Below, in pieces: positions 6,884 through 15,080 of a DNA stretch of 64,000 bases. The stretch comes from Streptomyces sp. SA15. GTDB lineage: Bacteria; Actinomycetota; Actinomycetes; Streptomycetales; Streptomycetaceae. The notes beneath the pieces were generated by a model. That model was not told the DNA's origin and ran no database searches. It saw only the letters and a program-made list of their open reading frames with translations. Location of the stretch: NCBI RefSeq assembly GCF_002291145.1, contig NZ_NTGE01000073.1, positions 209,306 to 273,305 of the forward strand, written 5' to 3'. Numbering within the stretch: the first letter of the stretch is position 1; every line of letters starts with the position of its first letter. A program made the translations under genes and the position numbers.

Positions 6884-9163
6884 GTGTCTTCGGGGGAGTA
6901 CGGGCAGGCGGACGGGGCCGGTCGGCTGCTGGCCGGGCGCTATCGCGTCGTGGCGCAGCTCGGGCGCGGCGGCATGGGGGTGGTCTGGCGGGCCGTCGAC
7001 GAGGTGCTCGGCCGTGAGGTCGCCGTCAAGGAACTGCGCACCTACACCGACGCCGACGGGCCCGAACTCGCCGGTCTGCGGCTGCGGATGCAGCGCGAGG
7101 CCCGCGCGGCGGCAAGGGTGCGCCATCCCGGCGTCGTGGCCGTGCACGACGTGACCGAGGTCGACGGCCGTCCGCTGATCGTGATGGAGCTGGTGGACGG
7201 GCCGTCCCTGGACGACGTGCTGCGCGAGAAGGGCACCCTGGACCCGCGTGAGGTGGCCGGGATCGGCGCCAAGGTGATGGACGCGCTGGCCGCCGCCCAC
7301 GCCGTCGGCGTCCTGCACCGCGACGTGAAGCCCGGCAACATCCTGCTCGACCGGTCGGGGCGCGTCGTCCTGACGGACTTCGGGATCGCCACCATGGAGG
7401 ACCCGGGCGACGGTTCGGCCACCCACCTCACCCGCAGCGGCGAACTCGTCGGCTCCCTTGACTACTTGGCCCCCGAGCGCGCCCAGGGCGCAGACCCGGG
7501 CCCGGCCTCCGACATCTGGGCCCTGGGAGCCACGCTCTTCGCGGCCGTCGAGGGCGGTTCGCCCTTCCGTCGTACGTCGACGTACTCCACGCTCGCCGCG
7601 ATCGTCACCGAGCCGCTCCCGGAACCCCGCCTCGCCGGGCCCCTGGGCCCCGTCCTCAAGCGCCTGCTGGACAAGCGACCGGAGGGCCGCCCGGAGGCAG
7701 ACGAGGCGCGGGAGCTGTTGCAGACCGTGGCGGACGCGTCCAGCAGGGACACGCCGACGACGACCCTACGGGGACCGGCGGAACCCACGCGGAAGCAGAC
7801 GGAGTGGAGCGTGCCGGCGGTACCGCCGGCGTTCGGGCCGCCGGGGCCGACGGGATCGGGGGAGACAGAGGGTTCGGCGGAGTCGGGGGATTCGGCCGGG
7901 CAGGGATTCGGGGCTGCGGGGCAGAGCGCGCCAGGGGATCAGGGGGGCGGCGCTTCAGGGCGGCGAACGCTGGAGGCACGGGGGTCCGGGGTTCCGGAGC
8001 AGGGGACACCGGAGGCTGCCGGTCAGGGCACTCCAGGCCATGGCGTACCGGCGGCTTCCGGCTTCGGCGATTCCGGGGCGGCGGGGGAGAACGGGCCGGC
8101 TGGGTCTACGGGGCAGAACGGGCCGGCCGGGTTTACGGGGCAGAACCGGCCGGCCGGGTCTACGGGGCAGACTGGATCGAATGGGTCGGCGGGGCACACC
8201 GGCGCGACCGGGTCGGCCCGTTCGCCCGGGGCGAGCGGCCCGGCTGGCCCGGCTGGCCCGATCGGGCATGCCGGGCATGCCGGCCAAGCCGACGAGGCGG
8301 GGCGTGCTGGCCAGACCGCCCATGCCGCCGAGAGCGCTCATGCCGCCCAGAGCGGCCACGTCGGCCAGACCGCCCACGCCGGATCGCCCACCCCCGGCTT
8401 CGGACCCGCCACCCCGCCCGGTCCGGACCCGGCCGCCACCGGCCCCATGACCTCCGCCCACTCCTCCCATCCCGCCCACCCTTCGCACCCCTCCGCCCCC
8501 ACCCGCCGCAAAGGACGCGCCCTGCTCGCCGCCGCGGCCGTCACCGTCGTCCTCGCCGCGGCCGGAGTCACCGTCGCCCTGCTGAACGACGCGGGTGAGG
8601 CAGAAGCCGGCGCGCAGCCCACCTCCAGCGTCTCCGCGGCCACGTCGTCCCCGACGGCCGACCGCACCGACGCCGAGCGCTCGGACGACCCCAAGCCCAC
8701 CGAGGAGGGCGACGGGAAGACCCCGGCCGCGACGAAGACGCCGGGCGACAAGGACGAGACCGCGCCCGCCGACCGGGCCACCCCGTCCCCCACCAAGACC
8801 TCGGGCGGCGGCACCGACGGTGGCACAACCGGTGGCGGCGGTACGACGGGTGGCGGCGGAGGCGGCGAGACCAGCCCGGCCCCCTCCTGCTGGCACATAG
8901 GCGACGGCAAGTACAACTGCAACGTCTGGCGCACCGCCAAGTCCTACACCGCCGACGGCACCGAGGTCGGCGTCCTCAACGCGGGCACCAGCTACTTCTA
9001 CTGCCAGCAGAACCTGGGCCGCCGCGAGACGTACGGCGAGTGGACCAACGTCTGGTGGGCGAAGACGGACGACGACAGCGGCAACACCAACGTCTTTGTC
9101 AGCGACGTCTACATAAAGGGCGGCGACAACGACGCGCCGGTTCCCGGACTCCCGCTCTGTTGA
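6884..9163 (+). CDS. Receptor-type Ser/Thr protein kinase with secreted SH3-like domain
   Basis: 759 residues. The kinase domain covers about 17-275: G-loop LGRGGMGVVW (26-35), catalytic Lys in AVKEL (49), HRDVKPGN (145-152), DFG (165-167) and SLDYLAPERA. From about 290 to 540 the protein is a low-complexity linker; residues 403-455 contain many Gly-X-Y triplets of collagen type (GPAGSTGQNGPAGFTGQ), encoded partly by three 27-bp DNA repeats. A single membrane helix (ALLAAAAVTVVLAAAGVTVALL, about 546-568) is followed by a Thr/Pro/Gly-rich outer stalk and a C-terminal domain of about 90 residues with four Cys (CWHIGDGKYNC, YFYCQQ, PGLPLC) and VFVSDVYIKGG, an SH3-like fold common in Streptomyces exported proteins. 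The ligand and substrates are unknown. The end overlaps the convergent gene by 55 bp. Confidence 0.9.
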   Translation: MSSGEYGQADGAGRLLAGRYRVVAQLGRGGMGVVWRAVDEVLGREVAVKELRTYTDADGPELAGLRLRMQREARAAARVRHPGVVAVHDVTEVDGRPLIVMELVDGPSLDDVLREKGTLDPREVAGIGAKVMDALAAAHAVGVLHRDVKPGNILLDRSGRVVLTDFGIATMEDPGDGSATHLTRSGELVGSLDYLAPERAQGADPGPASDIWALGATLFAAVEGGSPFRRTSTYSTLAAIVTEPLPEPRLAGPLGPVLKRLLDKRPEGRPEADEARELLQTVADASSRDTPTTTLRGPAEPTRKQTEWSVPAVPPAFGPPGPTGSGETEGSAESGDSAGQGFGAAGQSAPGDQGGGASGRRTLEARGSGVPEQGTPEAAGQGTPGHGVPAASGFGDSGAAGENGPAGSTGQNGPAGFTGQNRPAGSTGQTGSNGSAGHTGATGSARSPGASGPAGPAGPIGHAGHAGQADEAGRAGQTAHAAESAHAAQSGHVGQTAHAGSPTPGFGPATPPGPDPAATGPMTSAHSSHPAHPSHPSAPTRRKGRALLAAAAVTVVLAAAGVTVALLNDAGEAEAGAQPTSSVSAATSSPTADRTDAERSDDPKPTEEGDGKTPAATKTPGDKDETAPADRATPSPTKTSGGGTDGGTTGGGGTTGGGGGGETSPAPSCWHIGDGKYNCNVWRTAKSYTADGTEVGVLNAGTSYFYCQQNLGRRETYGEWTNVWWAKTDDDSGNTNVFVSDVYIKGGDNDAPVPGLPLC
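8090..8170 (+). repeat. Three 27-bp tandem repeats coding for a collagen-like linker
   Basis: Units at 8090-8116, 8117-8143 and 8144-8170 differ at only a few bases. Each encodes N-(G/R)-P-A-G-(S/F)-T-G-Q, nine residues or three Gly-X-Y-like triplets. Copy number could vary between strains by slippage without breaking the frame, since 27 is a multiple of three. Confidence 0.8.
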
Positions 9164-9906
9164 ACCCGCACATGCCGCTCCAGGCCGGAGGCCGTCACCA
9201 GCTTCGCCTCCTTGAACAGCGCCGTGCCCCGCTCGCACAGGCTCCGGTCCGCCCGGGCCCGCGCGCAGAACTCCTCGGGCGTGACGCCGAACAGTTCCCT
9301 CAACCGCGCGGACCCCACGAGGAGTTCGGTGAGCAGGGCCCGCTGGCCGGGGTGCGTGCGCGGCGCGTCGGGAGTGCCGTTGTGCAGGACGCCCTGGCGG
9401 TTGATGTACATGTGCACGCCCGGCAGCGTCACTCCGGCGCTCACCTCCACACGCACCTCGGACGCGGGCAGCCAGGCGCGGCCGTAGTTGCCGTTCGGCA
9501 GCGGCACGCCCTCGCTCGCGTCGACCACCGCGAGCTGCTCGGCGTCGAGCCAGATGACGAACAACTCCCGCACGGTTCCCGGCGCTTCGAAGGGCGACGC
9601 GGAGATGTATCCCATGCGGCTGACGTGCGCGGAGACGCCCACGTCGATGCCGGTGACCCGGGCCTTGACCATCGGGATGGGCGAGGCGATGCCGAACTCG
9701 GCCATCTTGTGCCGCAGTTGGGCCGGGCTGGCGTTGGAGCCGACGGCCAGGACGGGGACGCGGTCCTCGTGCACGAGAAGGTCGAGGGGCAGCAGCCGGT
9801 CGCCGTCGAGCAACCCGGACTCCCGTGGCCACGTCCCGGGGTAGAGCAGGGGGTGATCGCGCGGCGCCTCGGCGAGGCCGAGCGCCTCCAGTGTGCGGTT
9901 GTCCAC
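9109..9906 (-). CDS. Conserved hypothetical protein with a GGCT-like motif
   Basis: 265 residues. I do not recognise a firm family. The segment VLAVGSNASPAQLRHKM resembles the YGSN motif of gamma-glutamylcyclotransferase-like folds, and GYISASPFEAPG and VVDASEGVPLPNGNYGRAWL resemble their later strands, so a GGCT-like fold is possible. No signal peptide or membrane segment. The gene is eight bases upstream of the LacI start-to-stop interval on the same strand (LacI ends at 9914), so it is probably the second gene of that transcript. Its 3' end overlaps the kinase gene by 55 bp in the convergent orientation; homologues may stop earlier. Confidence 0.6.
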   Translation of the reverse strand: MDNRTLEALGLAEAPRDHPLLYPGTWPRESGLLDGDRLLPLDLLVHEDRVPVLAVGSNASPAQLRHKMAEFGIASPIPMVKARVTGIDVGVSAHVSRMGYISASPFEAPGTVRELFVIWLDAEQLAVVDASEGVPLPNGNYGRAWLPASEVRVEVSAGVTLPGVHMYINRQGVLHNGTPDAPRTHPGQRALLTELLVGSARLRELFGVTPEEFCARARADRSLCERGTALFKEAKLVTASGLERHVRVQQSGSPGTGASLSPPFM

Positions 9907-9913
9907 GGGCCGC

Positions 9914-11008
9914 TCAGTCCGCCGGCGGCAGCTCGCCCGAGCCGCGGGTGATCAGCCGGGTCGGCAGTTCGATGCGCTCCGGGGTGAGCAGGGTGCCGTC
10001 CAGCTGGCGGAAGAGCCGCTCGGCGGCGGTACGGCCGAGGGCCGCCGCGTCCTGGGCGACGACCGTGACGCCCGGCTGGAGCAGATCGGCGAGCTCGATG
10101 TCGTCGAAGCCGACGAGGGCGACCCGGCGGGCCTGTTCGGCCAGGACACGGATCACCGTGACCGTCACCCGGTTGTTGCCCGCGAAGACCGCGGTGACGG
10201 GGGAGGGGCCGGAGAGCATCGCCTCGGCCGCCCGCCGTACGCGCTCGGGGTCGGTGACGCCCAGCGACATCCAGGAGTCCTCCACCGGGATACCGGCGTC
10301 CTCCATGGCGGCCCGGTAGCCGCGCAGCCGCTCCGCGGCGGTGTGGATGCGGGGCATGTCGCCGATGAAACCGATCCGGCGGTGCCCGTGGGCGATGAGG
10401 TGCGCCACGCCGTCGCGGGCGCCGCCGTAGTTGTCCGAGACCACCACGTCGGCGTCGATGTGCCCGGCCGGACGGTCCACGAAGACTGTGGCCACACCCG
10501 CCTTCAGCTCGGGCTCCAGATACCGGTGGTCGTCCCCGGCCGGGATGACGACCAGCCCGTCCACCCGCCGTGCGCACAGCGCCAGCACCAACTCCTGCTC
10601 GCGCTCCGGGTCCTCCGCGCTGGAGCCGTTGATGAGCAGGGCGCCGTGGGCGCGGGCCACCTCCTCGACCGCGCGGCTGAGGGGGCCGTAGAACGGGTCG
10701 GCGAGGTCCTCCAGGACCAGCCCGATGCTGGCGGTGCGGCCCTTGCGCAGCACCCGCGCACTGTCGTTGCGACGGAAACCGAGGGCGTCGATGGCCTCCT
10801 GGACCCGGCGCTCCGTCTCCGGCGTGACACCCGGCTCACCGTTCACCACCCGCGAGACCGTCTTGAGTCCGACGCCGGCCCGCGCGGCCACGTCCTTCAT
10901 GGTCGGACGGTTGCCGTAACGACTGCCGGAGAGGCGGTCTGCGCGGCGGTGGGTCTCGGGCACGGTGCGGTGTCCTGTCCTGTCGTCCACTTCGGCTGCG
11001 TCGGTCAT
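9914..11008 (-). CDS. LacI-family transcriptional regulator
   Basis: 364 residues from ATG 11008; a GTG at about 10963 (PETHRRAD...) is an alternative because neither has a strong ribosome binding site. The HTH and hinge are PTMKDVAARAGVGLKTVSRV with VNGEPGVTPETERRVQEAI, followed by the periplasmic-binding-protein-like effector domain (ASIGLVLEDLADPFYGPLSR, DGLVVIPAGDD, RRIGFIGDMPRI, RRVALVGFDDIELADLL). It is divergent from a ROK sugar kinase, and the 170-bp gap contains a 12-bp perfect palindrome with a central CG, the usual LacI operator form. It most likely controls the kinase and itself in response to a sugar or sugar phosphate. Confidence 0.9.
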   Translation of the reverse strand: MTDAAEVDDRTGHRTVPETHRRADRLSGSRYGNRPTMKDVAARAGVGLKTVSRVVNGEPGVTPETERRVQEAIDALGFRRNDSARVLRKGRTASIGLVLEDLADPFYGPLSRAVEEVARAHGALLINGSSAEDPEREQELVLALCARRVDGLVVIPAGDDHRYLEPELKAGVATVFVDRPAGHIDADVVVSDNYGGARDGVAHLIAHGHRRIGFIGDMPRIHTAAERLRGYRAAMEDAGIPVEDSWMSLGVTDPERVRRAAEAMLSGPSPVTAVFAGNNRVTVTVIRVLAEQARRVALVGFDDIELADLLQPGVTVVAQDAAALGRTAAERLFRQLDGTLLTPERIELPTRLITRGSGELPPAD

Positions 11009-11047
11009 GATGTTGTATGACTGGCGTGGCGTCGAGCATAGAGCCTG

Positions 11048-11059
11048 GACAACGTTGTC
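11048..11059. promoter_or_regulatory. LacI-type operator candidate
   Basis: GACAACGTTGTC is a perfect 12-bp palindrome centred on CG, located 40 bp upstream of the LacI start and 120 bp upstream of the ROK kinase start. The half-site and central CpG fit LacI-family operators. Confidence 0.55.
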
Positions 11060-11178
11060 AGATCCGGGAGACACTGTCCACCGCAATCCCCGGCCTGCGC
11101 CCCCACCGCGAGACCGGCCTCCTTTCCTCATGGTTGTTCTCTGGTTGTTCTCACGTCTTACGGGGAGATCCGACACTG

Positions 11179-12132
11179 ATGCACACCGACCTCGTGGCCG
11201 CGCTCGACATCGGCGGCACCAAGATCGCCGGAGCGCTGGTGGACGGCCACGGCCGGATCCTGATCCGAGCGCAGCGCGCCACGCCCGCAAAGGAAGACGG
11301 CGAGTCCGTGATGCGGGCCGTCGAGGAGGTGCTCGGCGAGCTGACCGCCGCGCCCCTGTGGGGTCGCGCCACGGCTCTCGGCATCGGCAGCGCCGGCCCG
11401 GTGGACGCCTCCACGGGCACGGTGAGCCCGGTCAACGTGCCCGGCTGGCGCGACTTCCCGCTGGTCCAGCGGGTCCAGGCGGTGACCGGGGGGCTGCCCG
11501 TCGAGCTGATCGGCGACGGTGTCGCGATCACGGCCGCCGAGCACTGGCAGGGCGCCGCCCGTGGCCACGACAACGCCCTGTGCATGGTGGTGTCGACGGG
11601 CGTCGGCGGCGGCCTGGTCCTGGGCGGCCAGCTGCATCCCGGACCGACCGGCAACGCGGGCCACATCGGCCACATCAGCGTCGACCTCGACGGCGACCCG
11701 TGCCCGTGCGGCGCGCGCGGCTGCGTGGAGCGCATCGCCAGCGGCCCGAACATCGCCCGGCGGGCGATCGAGAACGGCTGGCTGCCGGGCCCCGACGGCG
11801 ACACCTCCGCCGCCGCAGTCGCCGCCGCGGCCCGGGCCGGCGATCCGGTCGCCGTGGCCTCCTTCGAGCGGGCCGCCCAGGCGCTGGCCGCCGGCATCGC
11901 GGCCACCGCGACCCTCGTCGAGATCGACATCGCCGTCATCGGCGGCGGCGTGGGCAAGGCGGGCGACGTGCTGTTCACGCCACTGCGCAAGACCCTCAGT
12001 GACTACGCGACCCTGTCCTTCGTCCAGGGCCTGACGGTGGCGCCTGCACAGATGGGCACGGACGCGGGTTTGGTGGGGGCGGCCGCGGCGGCGCTCACCA
12101 GGCAGGCGGGCGCGACCGCTGCGGGGGTGTGA
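11179..12132 (+). CDS. ROK-family sugar kinase
   Basis: 317 residues from ATG 11179 after GGGGAGATCC. The N-terminal phosphate-binding motif is VAALDIGGTKIAGALVDG, the second is ALGIGSAGPVDASTG, and the ROK zinc motif appears as HIGHISVDLDGDPCPCGARG followed by C (C-x-C-x4-C). It lacks an N-terminal winged helix, so it is an enzyme of the glucokinase type rather than a repressor. It phosphorylates a hexose in the cytoplasm; which one is not visible. Divergent LacI regulator and operator suggest sugar-specific control rather than housekeeping glucose kinase. Confidence 0.88.
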   Translation: MHTDLVAALDIGGTKIAGALVDGHGRILIRAQRATPAKEDGESVMRAVEEVLGELTAAPLWGRATALGIGSAGPVDASTGTVSPVNVPGWRDFPLVQRVQAVTGGLPVELIGDGVAITAAEHWQGAARGHDNALCMVVSTGVGGGLVLGGQLHPGPTGNAGHIGHISVDLDGDPCPCGARGCVERIASGPNIARRAIENGWLPGPDGDTSAAAVAAAARAGDPVAVASFERAAQALAAGIAATATLVEIDIAVIGGGVGKAGDVLFTPLRKTLSDYATLSFVQGLTVAPAQMGTDAGLVGAAAAALTRQAGATAAGV

Positions 12133-12224
12133 CGAGCCTTCGCGGGAACGTTCAGTCGGGAGCTCGGTCGACCACATGGGTTGGCCGGGCTCTTTGCATG
12201 TCGCGCCGTGCCTCGCGCGCTTTT

Positions 12225-12254
12225 TTGAACATGTTCAATTTTTTGCGCTAGGCT
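12225..12254 (+). promoter_or_regulatory. Promoter with embedded palindrome upstream of the TIGR01777 gene
   Basis: TTGAACATGTTCAA (12225-12238) is a perfect 14-bp palindrome. Its first half reads as a -35 (TTGAAC), and TAGGCT at 12249-12254 as a -10 with an 18-bp spacer. A TetR-type repressor bound to the palindrome would block this promoter. The ATG of the gene follows 25 bp later, after GAAGGGGGAG. Confidence 0.55.
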
Positions 12255-12279
12255 CGTCCCCACACGAAGGGGGAGCCGG

Positions 12280-13332
12280 ATGAAGATCGTGATACCCGGG
12301 GGAACCGGTCAGGTGGGCACGGTCCTGAACCGGGCGCTGAGCGCCGACGGCCATGAGGTCGTGGTCCTGACCAGGCGGCCGGAACGCGAGCGCGAAGTCG
12401 GCTGGGACGGCGAGAGCCTCGGCCCGTGGGCCGAGGAGATCGACGGCAGTGACATCGTGATCAACCTGGCCGGCCGCAGCGTCAGCTGCCGCTACACCGA
12501 GGCCAACCTGCGGGCCATGATGGACTCCCGAGTGCGCTCCACCCAGGTCGTGGGCGAGGCGATAGCGGCCGCCGCGCGACCGCCCCGGGTCTGGCTGCAG
12601 ATGAGCACGGCCACCGTCTACGCCCACCGCTTCGACGCGCCCAACGACGAGGCGGCAGGCCTCGTGGGCGGCGGCGAGCCCGGCGTCCCGGACTACTGGT
12701 CCTACAGCGTCGAGATCGCCAAGGCCTGGGAGCGGGCCCAGGAACAGGCCGACACCCCGCACACCCGCAAGGTCGCCCTGCGCTCGGCCATGGTGATGAG
12801 CCCCGACCGCGGCGGCGTCTTCGACGTCCTGTCGCGGCTGGCGCGGCTCGGGCTCGGCGGCCCGGTCGCGGGCGGTGCCCAGTACGTCTCCTGGATCCAC
12901 GACCGCGATTTCGTCCGCGCGGTCGAATTCCTGATCGACCGGCACGACCTCGCCGGCCCGGTGAACCTCGCCGCCCCCACGCCCCTGCCGCACCGTGCGT
13001 TCATGCGCGCCCTGCGATCCGCCTGGGGCGTGCCGGCGGGTCTGCCCGCCACCAGGTGGATGGCGGAGCTCGGCGCCTTCGCGCTGCGCTCGGACACCGA
13101 GCTGCTGCTGAAGAGCCGCCGTGTCGTCCCCGGCCGCCTCCTCGAAGCGGGCTTCGCCTTCGACCATGCCGCATGGCCGCAGGCCGCCGAGGACCTGGCC
13201 CAGCGTCTGCGCAGCGCGCCCGGCCGCACCATCGGGCCGGGCGGCCTCGGGCCTGGTCGGCCTCGTCGATGGCGGTCAGAACGGGTCCCGGCACCGTGTC
13301 GGCCGCAGCGGACGGTCCGGCTCCGTTCGTGA
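12280..13332 (+). CDS. TIGR01777-family epimerase/oxidoreductase
   Basis: 350 residues. The N-terminus MKIVIPGGTGQVGTVLNRAL is a GxxGxxG Rossmann motif for NAD(P). INLAGRSVSCRYTEANLRAM and STATVYAHRFDAPNDE are signature motifs of the YfcH/SDR39U1-like extended SDR family, and the C-terminal LPATRWMAELGAFALRSDTELLLKSRRVVP is the DUF1731 tail. The substrate of the family is unknown. The last 30 residues (Arg/Pro-rich after RTIGPGG) look like read-through beyond the normal end. A palindrome overlaps its promoter. Confidence 0.85.
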   Translation: MKIVIPGGTGQVGTVLNRALSADGHEVVVLTRRPEREREVGWDGESLGPWAEEIDGSDIVINLAGRSVSCRYTEANLRAMMDSRVRSTQVVGEAIAAAARPPRVWLQMSTATVYAHRFDAPNDEAAGLVGGGEPGVPDYWSYSVEIAKAWERAQEQADTPHTRKVALRSAMVMSPDRGGVFDVLSRLARLGLGGPVAGGAQYVSWIHDRDFVRAVEFLIDRHDLAGPVNLAAPTPLPHRAFMRALRSAWGVPAGLPATRWMAELGAFALRSDTELLLKSRRVVPGRLLEAGFAFDHAAWPQAAEDLAQRLRSAPGRTIGPGGLGPGRPRRWRSERVPAPCRPQRTVRLRS

Positions 13333-13404
13333 GCATCGGTGCGGCTGTCCTGATCACACCGATGCCGGGCGTGACCCCCGCGCGGTTCGCCAGTTGAACC
13401 CGGC

Positions 13405-13596
13405 ATGAAGAAGCGCAGCATGCTCGCCATCGCCTCCCTCGCCACCGGTTTCGTCGTCGCGGCGGTCACCCCGTCCCACGGCCTGGGTGAGGAGCTGGGT
13501 CATCCCGACGCCGGCAAGACGCTCAGCGACCTCGACCACACGCTCGCCGACGACGGCCCGGCCGCCGACGACAAGGCACCCGGGAAGAACGGCTGA
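13405..13596 (+). CDS. Small secreted protein of unknown function
   Basis: 63 residues: MKKRSMLAIASLATGFVVAA is a clear signal peptide, with cleavage likely after SHG or nearby, leaving a mature acidic peptide of about 38 residues (LGEELGHPDAGKTLSDLDHT and onwards, rich in Asp and Ala). No Cys and no known domain. A strong hairpin 21 bp after the stop ends the transcript. It resembles the many small exported actinomycete proteins with no assigned role. Confidence 0.6.
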   Translation: MKKRSMLAIASLATGFVVAAVTPSHGLGEELGHPDAGKTLSDLDHTLADDGPAADDKAPGKNG

Positions 13597-13617
13597 CGAG
13601 GTACGGCACAGCACTAC

Positions 13618-13660
13618 CGTGGCGCCGGTGCCCCCTGAGAAAGGGGGCACCGGCGCCACG
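13618..13660. terminator. Strong hairpin terminator
   Basis: A perfect 19-bp stem (13618-13636 with 13642-13660) around the loop GAGAA; arms begin CGTGGCGCCGGTGCCCCCT. It separates the small secreted protein from the TmrB-Nudix gene. Confidence 0.85.
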
Positions 13661-13742
13661 CGTGTGCGCCCTCAACTGCGGCTGGTTTCCGTGGCAGGGT
13701 GGAGCGGGCAAGCCACAGGGGGCCAACAGAAGAGGGGGAAAC

Positions 13743-14786
13743 GTGACCGTCGTTTGGATCAACGGCGCGTTCGGTGCGGGGAAGACCACCACCGCACGGG
13801 AGCTGATCGAACTGATCCCCAACAGCACGCTCTTCGACCCCGAGGTCATCGGCGCAGCGCTCACGCACCTGCTGCCGCCCAAACACCTCGCCGAGGTCGG
13901 CGACTACCAGGACCTGCCGATCTGGCGACGACTGGTGATCGACACGGCGGCCGCGATGCTCGCCGAGCTCGACGGGACCCTGGTGGTCCCCATGACCCTC
14001 CTGCGCCAGGACTACCGCGACGAGATCTTCGGCGGTCTCGCCGCGCGCCGGATCACCGTCCGGCATGTCCTGCTCGCTCCGGGGGAAACGATCCTGCGCG
14101 AGCGCATAGCCCACCGCGAGGTCCCGCCCGACCTCCCCGACGGAGAGATACGAATACGGCAGTGGTCGTACGACCACATAGAACCGTACCGAGCCGCCCT
14201 CGCCAACTGGCTCACCGCCGACGCCCACCCGATCGACAACAGCGCCCTCACGCCGTACGAGACCGCCGCCCGCATCGCCGAGGCCGTGGGCAGCGGCACC
14301 GTGCCGGTCTGCGACATCGTGCAGACACCCGAGCCGACCGCCGAGACCCTCGCGGCCGGTGTCCTTCTCTTCGACGAGCGGGACCGGGTGCTGCTCGTCG
14401 ACCCCACCTACAAGGCCGGCTGGGAGTTCCCCGGCGGCGTCGTCGAACCGGGCGAGGCGCCCGCCCGCGCCGGCATGCGCGAGGTCGCCGAGGAGACCGG
14501 GATCCACCTGGACGACGTACCCCGCCTGCTCGTCGTCGACTGGGAACCGCCCGCCCCTCCGGGCTACGGCGGCCTGCGCCTCCTCTTCGACGGCGGCCAC
14601 CTCGACTCCACCGAGGCCGGACGCCTCCTGCTGCCCGGACCCGAGCTGCGCGACTGGCGCTTCGTCACCGAGGAGGAGGCCGCCGACCTGCTGCCGCCCG
14701 TCCGCTACGAACGGCTGCGCTGGGCCCTGCGGGCCCGGGAGCGCGGGGCCGCGCTGTATTTGGAAGCCGGGATTCCGATCGGCTGA
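13743..14786 (+). CDS. TmrB-like P-loop domain fused to a Nudix hydrolase
   Basis: 347 residues from GTG 13743, preceded by AGAGGGGG. Residues 1-170 resemble the TmrB-type ATP-binding tunicamycin resistance proteins: VVWINGAFGAGKTTTAREL (Walker A), FDPEVIGAALTHLLPP, LPIWRRLVIDTAAAM and LVVPMTLLRQDYRDEIFGGL. Residues 200-347 are a Nudix domain with a complete box, GGVVEPGEAPARAG and MREVAEETGI (G-x5-E-x7-R-E-V-x-E-E-x-G-I). The Nudix half would cleave a nucleoside diphosphate-linked compound. TmrB binds tunicamycin at the membrane. What the fusion acts on is unknown; a nucleotide-sugar-like antibiotic or metabolite is a guess. It is a single-gene unit flanked by hairpins. Confidence 0.8.
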   Translation: MTVVWINGAFGAGKTTTARELIELIPNSTLFDPEVIGAALTHLLPPKHLAEVGDYQDLPIWRRLVIDTAAAMLAELDGTLVVPMTLLRQDYRDEIFGGLAARRITVRHVLLAPGETILRERIAHREVPPDLPDGEIRIRQWSYDHIEPYRAALANWLTADAHPIDNSALTPYETAARIAEAVGSGTVPVCDIVQTPEPTAETLAAGVLLFDERDRVLLVDPTYKAGWEFPGGVVEPGEAPARAGMREVAEETGIHLDDVPRLLVVDWEPPAPPGYGGLRLLFDGGHLDSTEAGRLLLPGPELRDWRFVTEEEAADLLPPVRYERLRWALRARERGAALYLEAGIPIG

Positions 14787-14800
14787 CATCCGGTGACATT

Positions 14801-14827
14801 CCCCGCCGCTCCCTGGTGTCGGCGGGG
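14801..14827. terminator. Hairpin downstream of the TmrB-Nudix gene
   Basis: CCCCGCCG (14801-14808) pairs with CGGCGGGG (14820-14827) over an 11-base loop, 15 bp after the stop. Confidence 0.5.
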
Positions 14828-14991
14828 ACTTCGCCATGCCCGGACGAGGCTGCCCGACACAGACGTTGGCCCGGATCTCCCCAAGGGACCGTCGAAATAC
14901 CTCCATGTCAGAGCTAACGAAACGTCCCGCTCTCGTCAACTCTTGGCAACAAGCGCAAACAATCCCTTTTCCGCTGCTTATCCGCCTTGAC

Positions 14992-15019
14992 CGGACTCTC
15001 GGCACGTTGCGAGAGTCCG
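14992..15019 (+). promoter_or_regulatory. Inverted repeat in the leader of the peptide ABC operon
   Basis: CGGACTCTCG (14992-15001) and CGAGAGTCCG (15010-15019) are perfect 10-bp inverted arms separated by 8 bp, 62 bp before the first permease start. It may be an operator or an mRNA hairpin. The rest of 14830-15080 is comparatively AT-rich and probably holds the operon promoter; I see no gene in it. Confidence 0.45.
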
Positions 15020-15080
15020 CTCAGTCTCACGGCGCCGACAAACGGCCGCCGCCATGCCTTTCACTCAGGGGCACATCCGC

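Noticed and set aside
8090..8170. Possible CRISPR-like array
   Set aside because: The 27-bp units are direct tandem repeats without spacers and lie in frame inside the kinase gene.
7955..9832. Minus-strand open frame of 625 codons across the kinase linker
   Set aside because: Mirror of the repetitive linker, Arg/Gly-rich; only its part at 9109-9906 in another frame looks like a gene.
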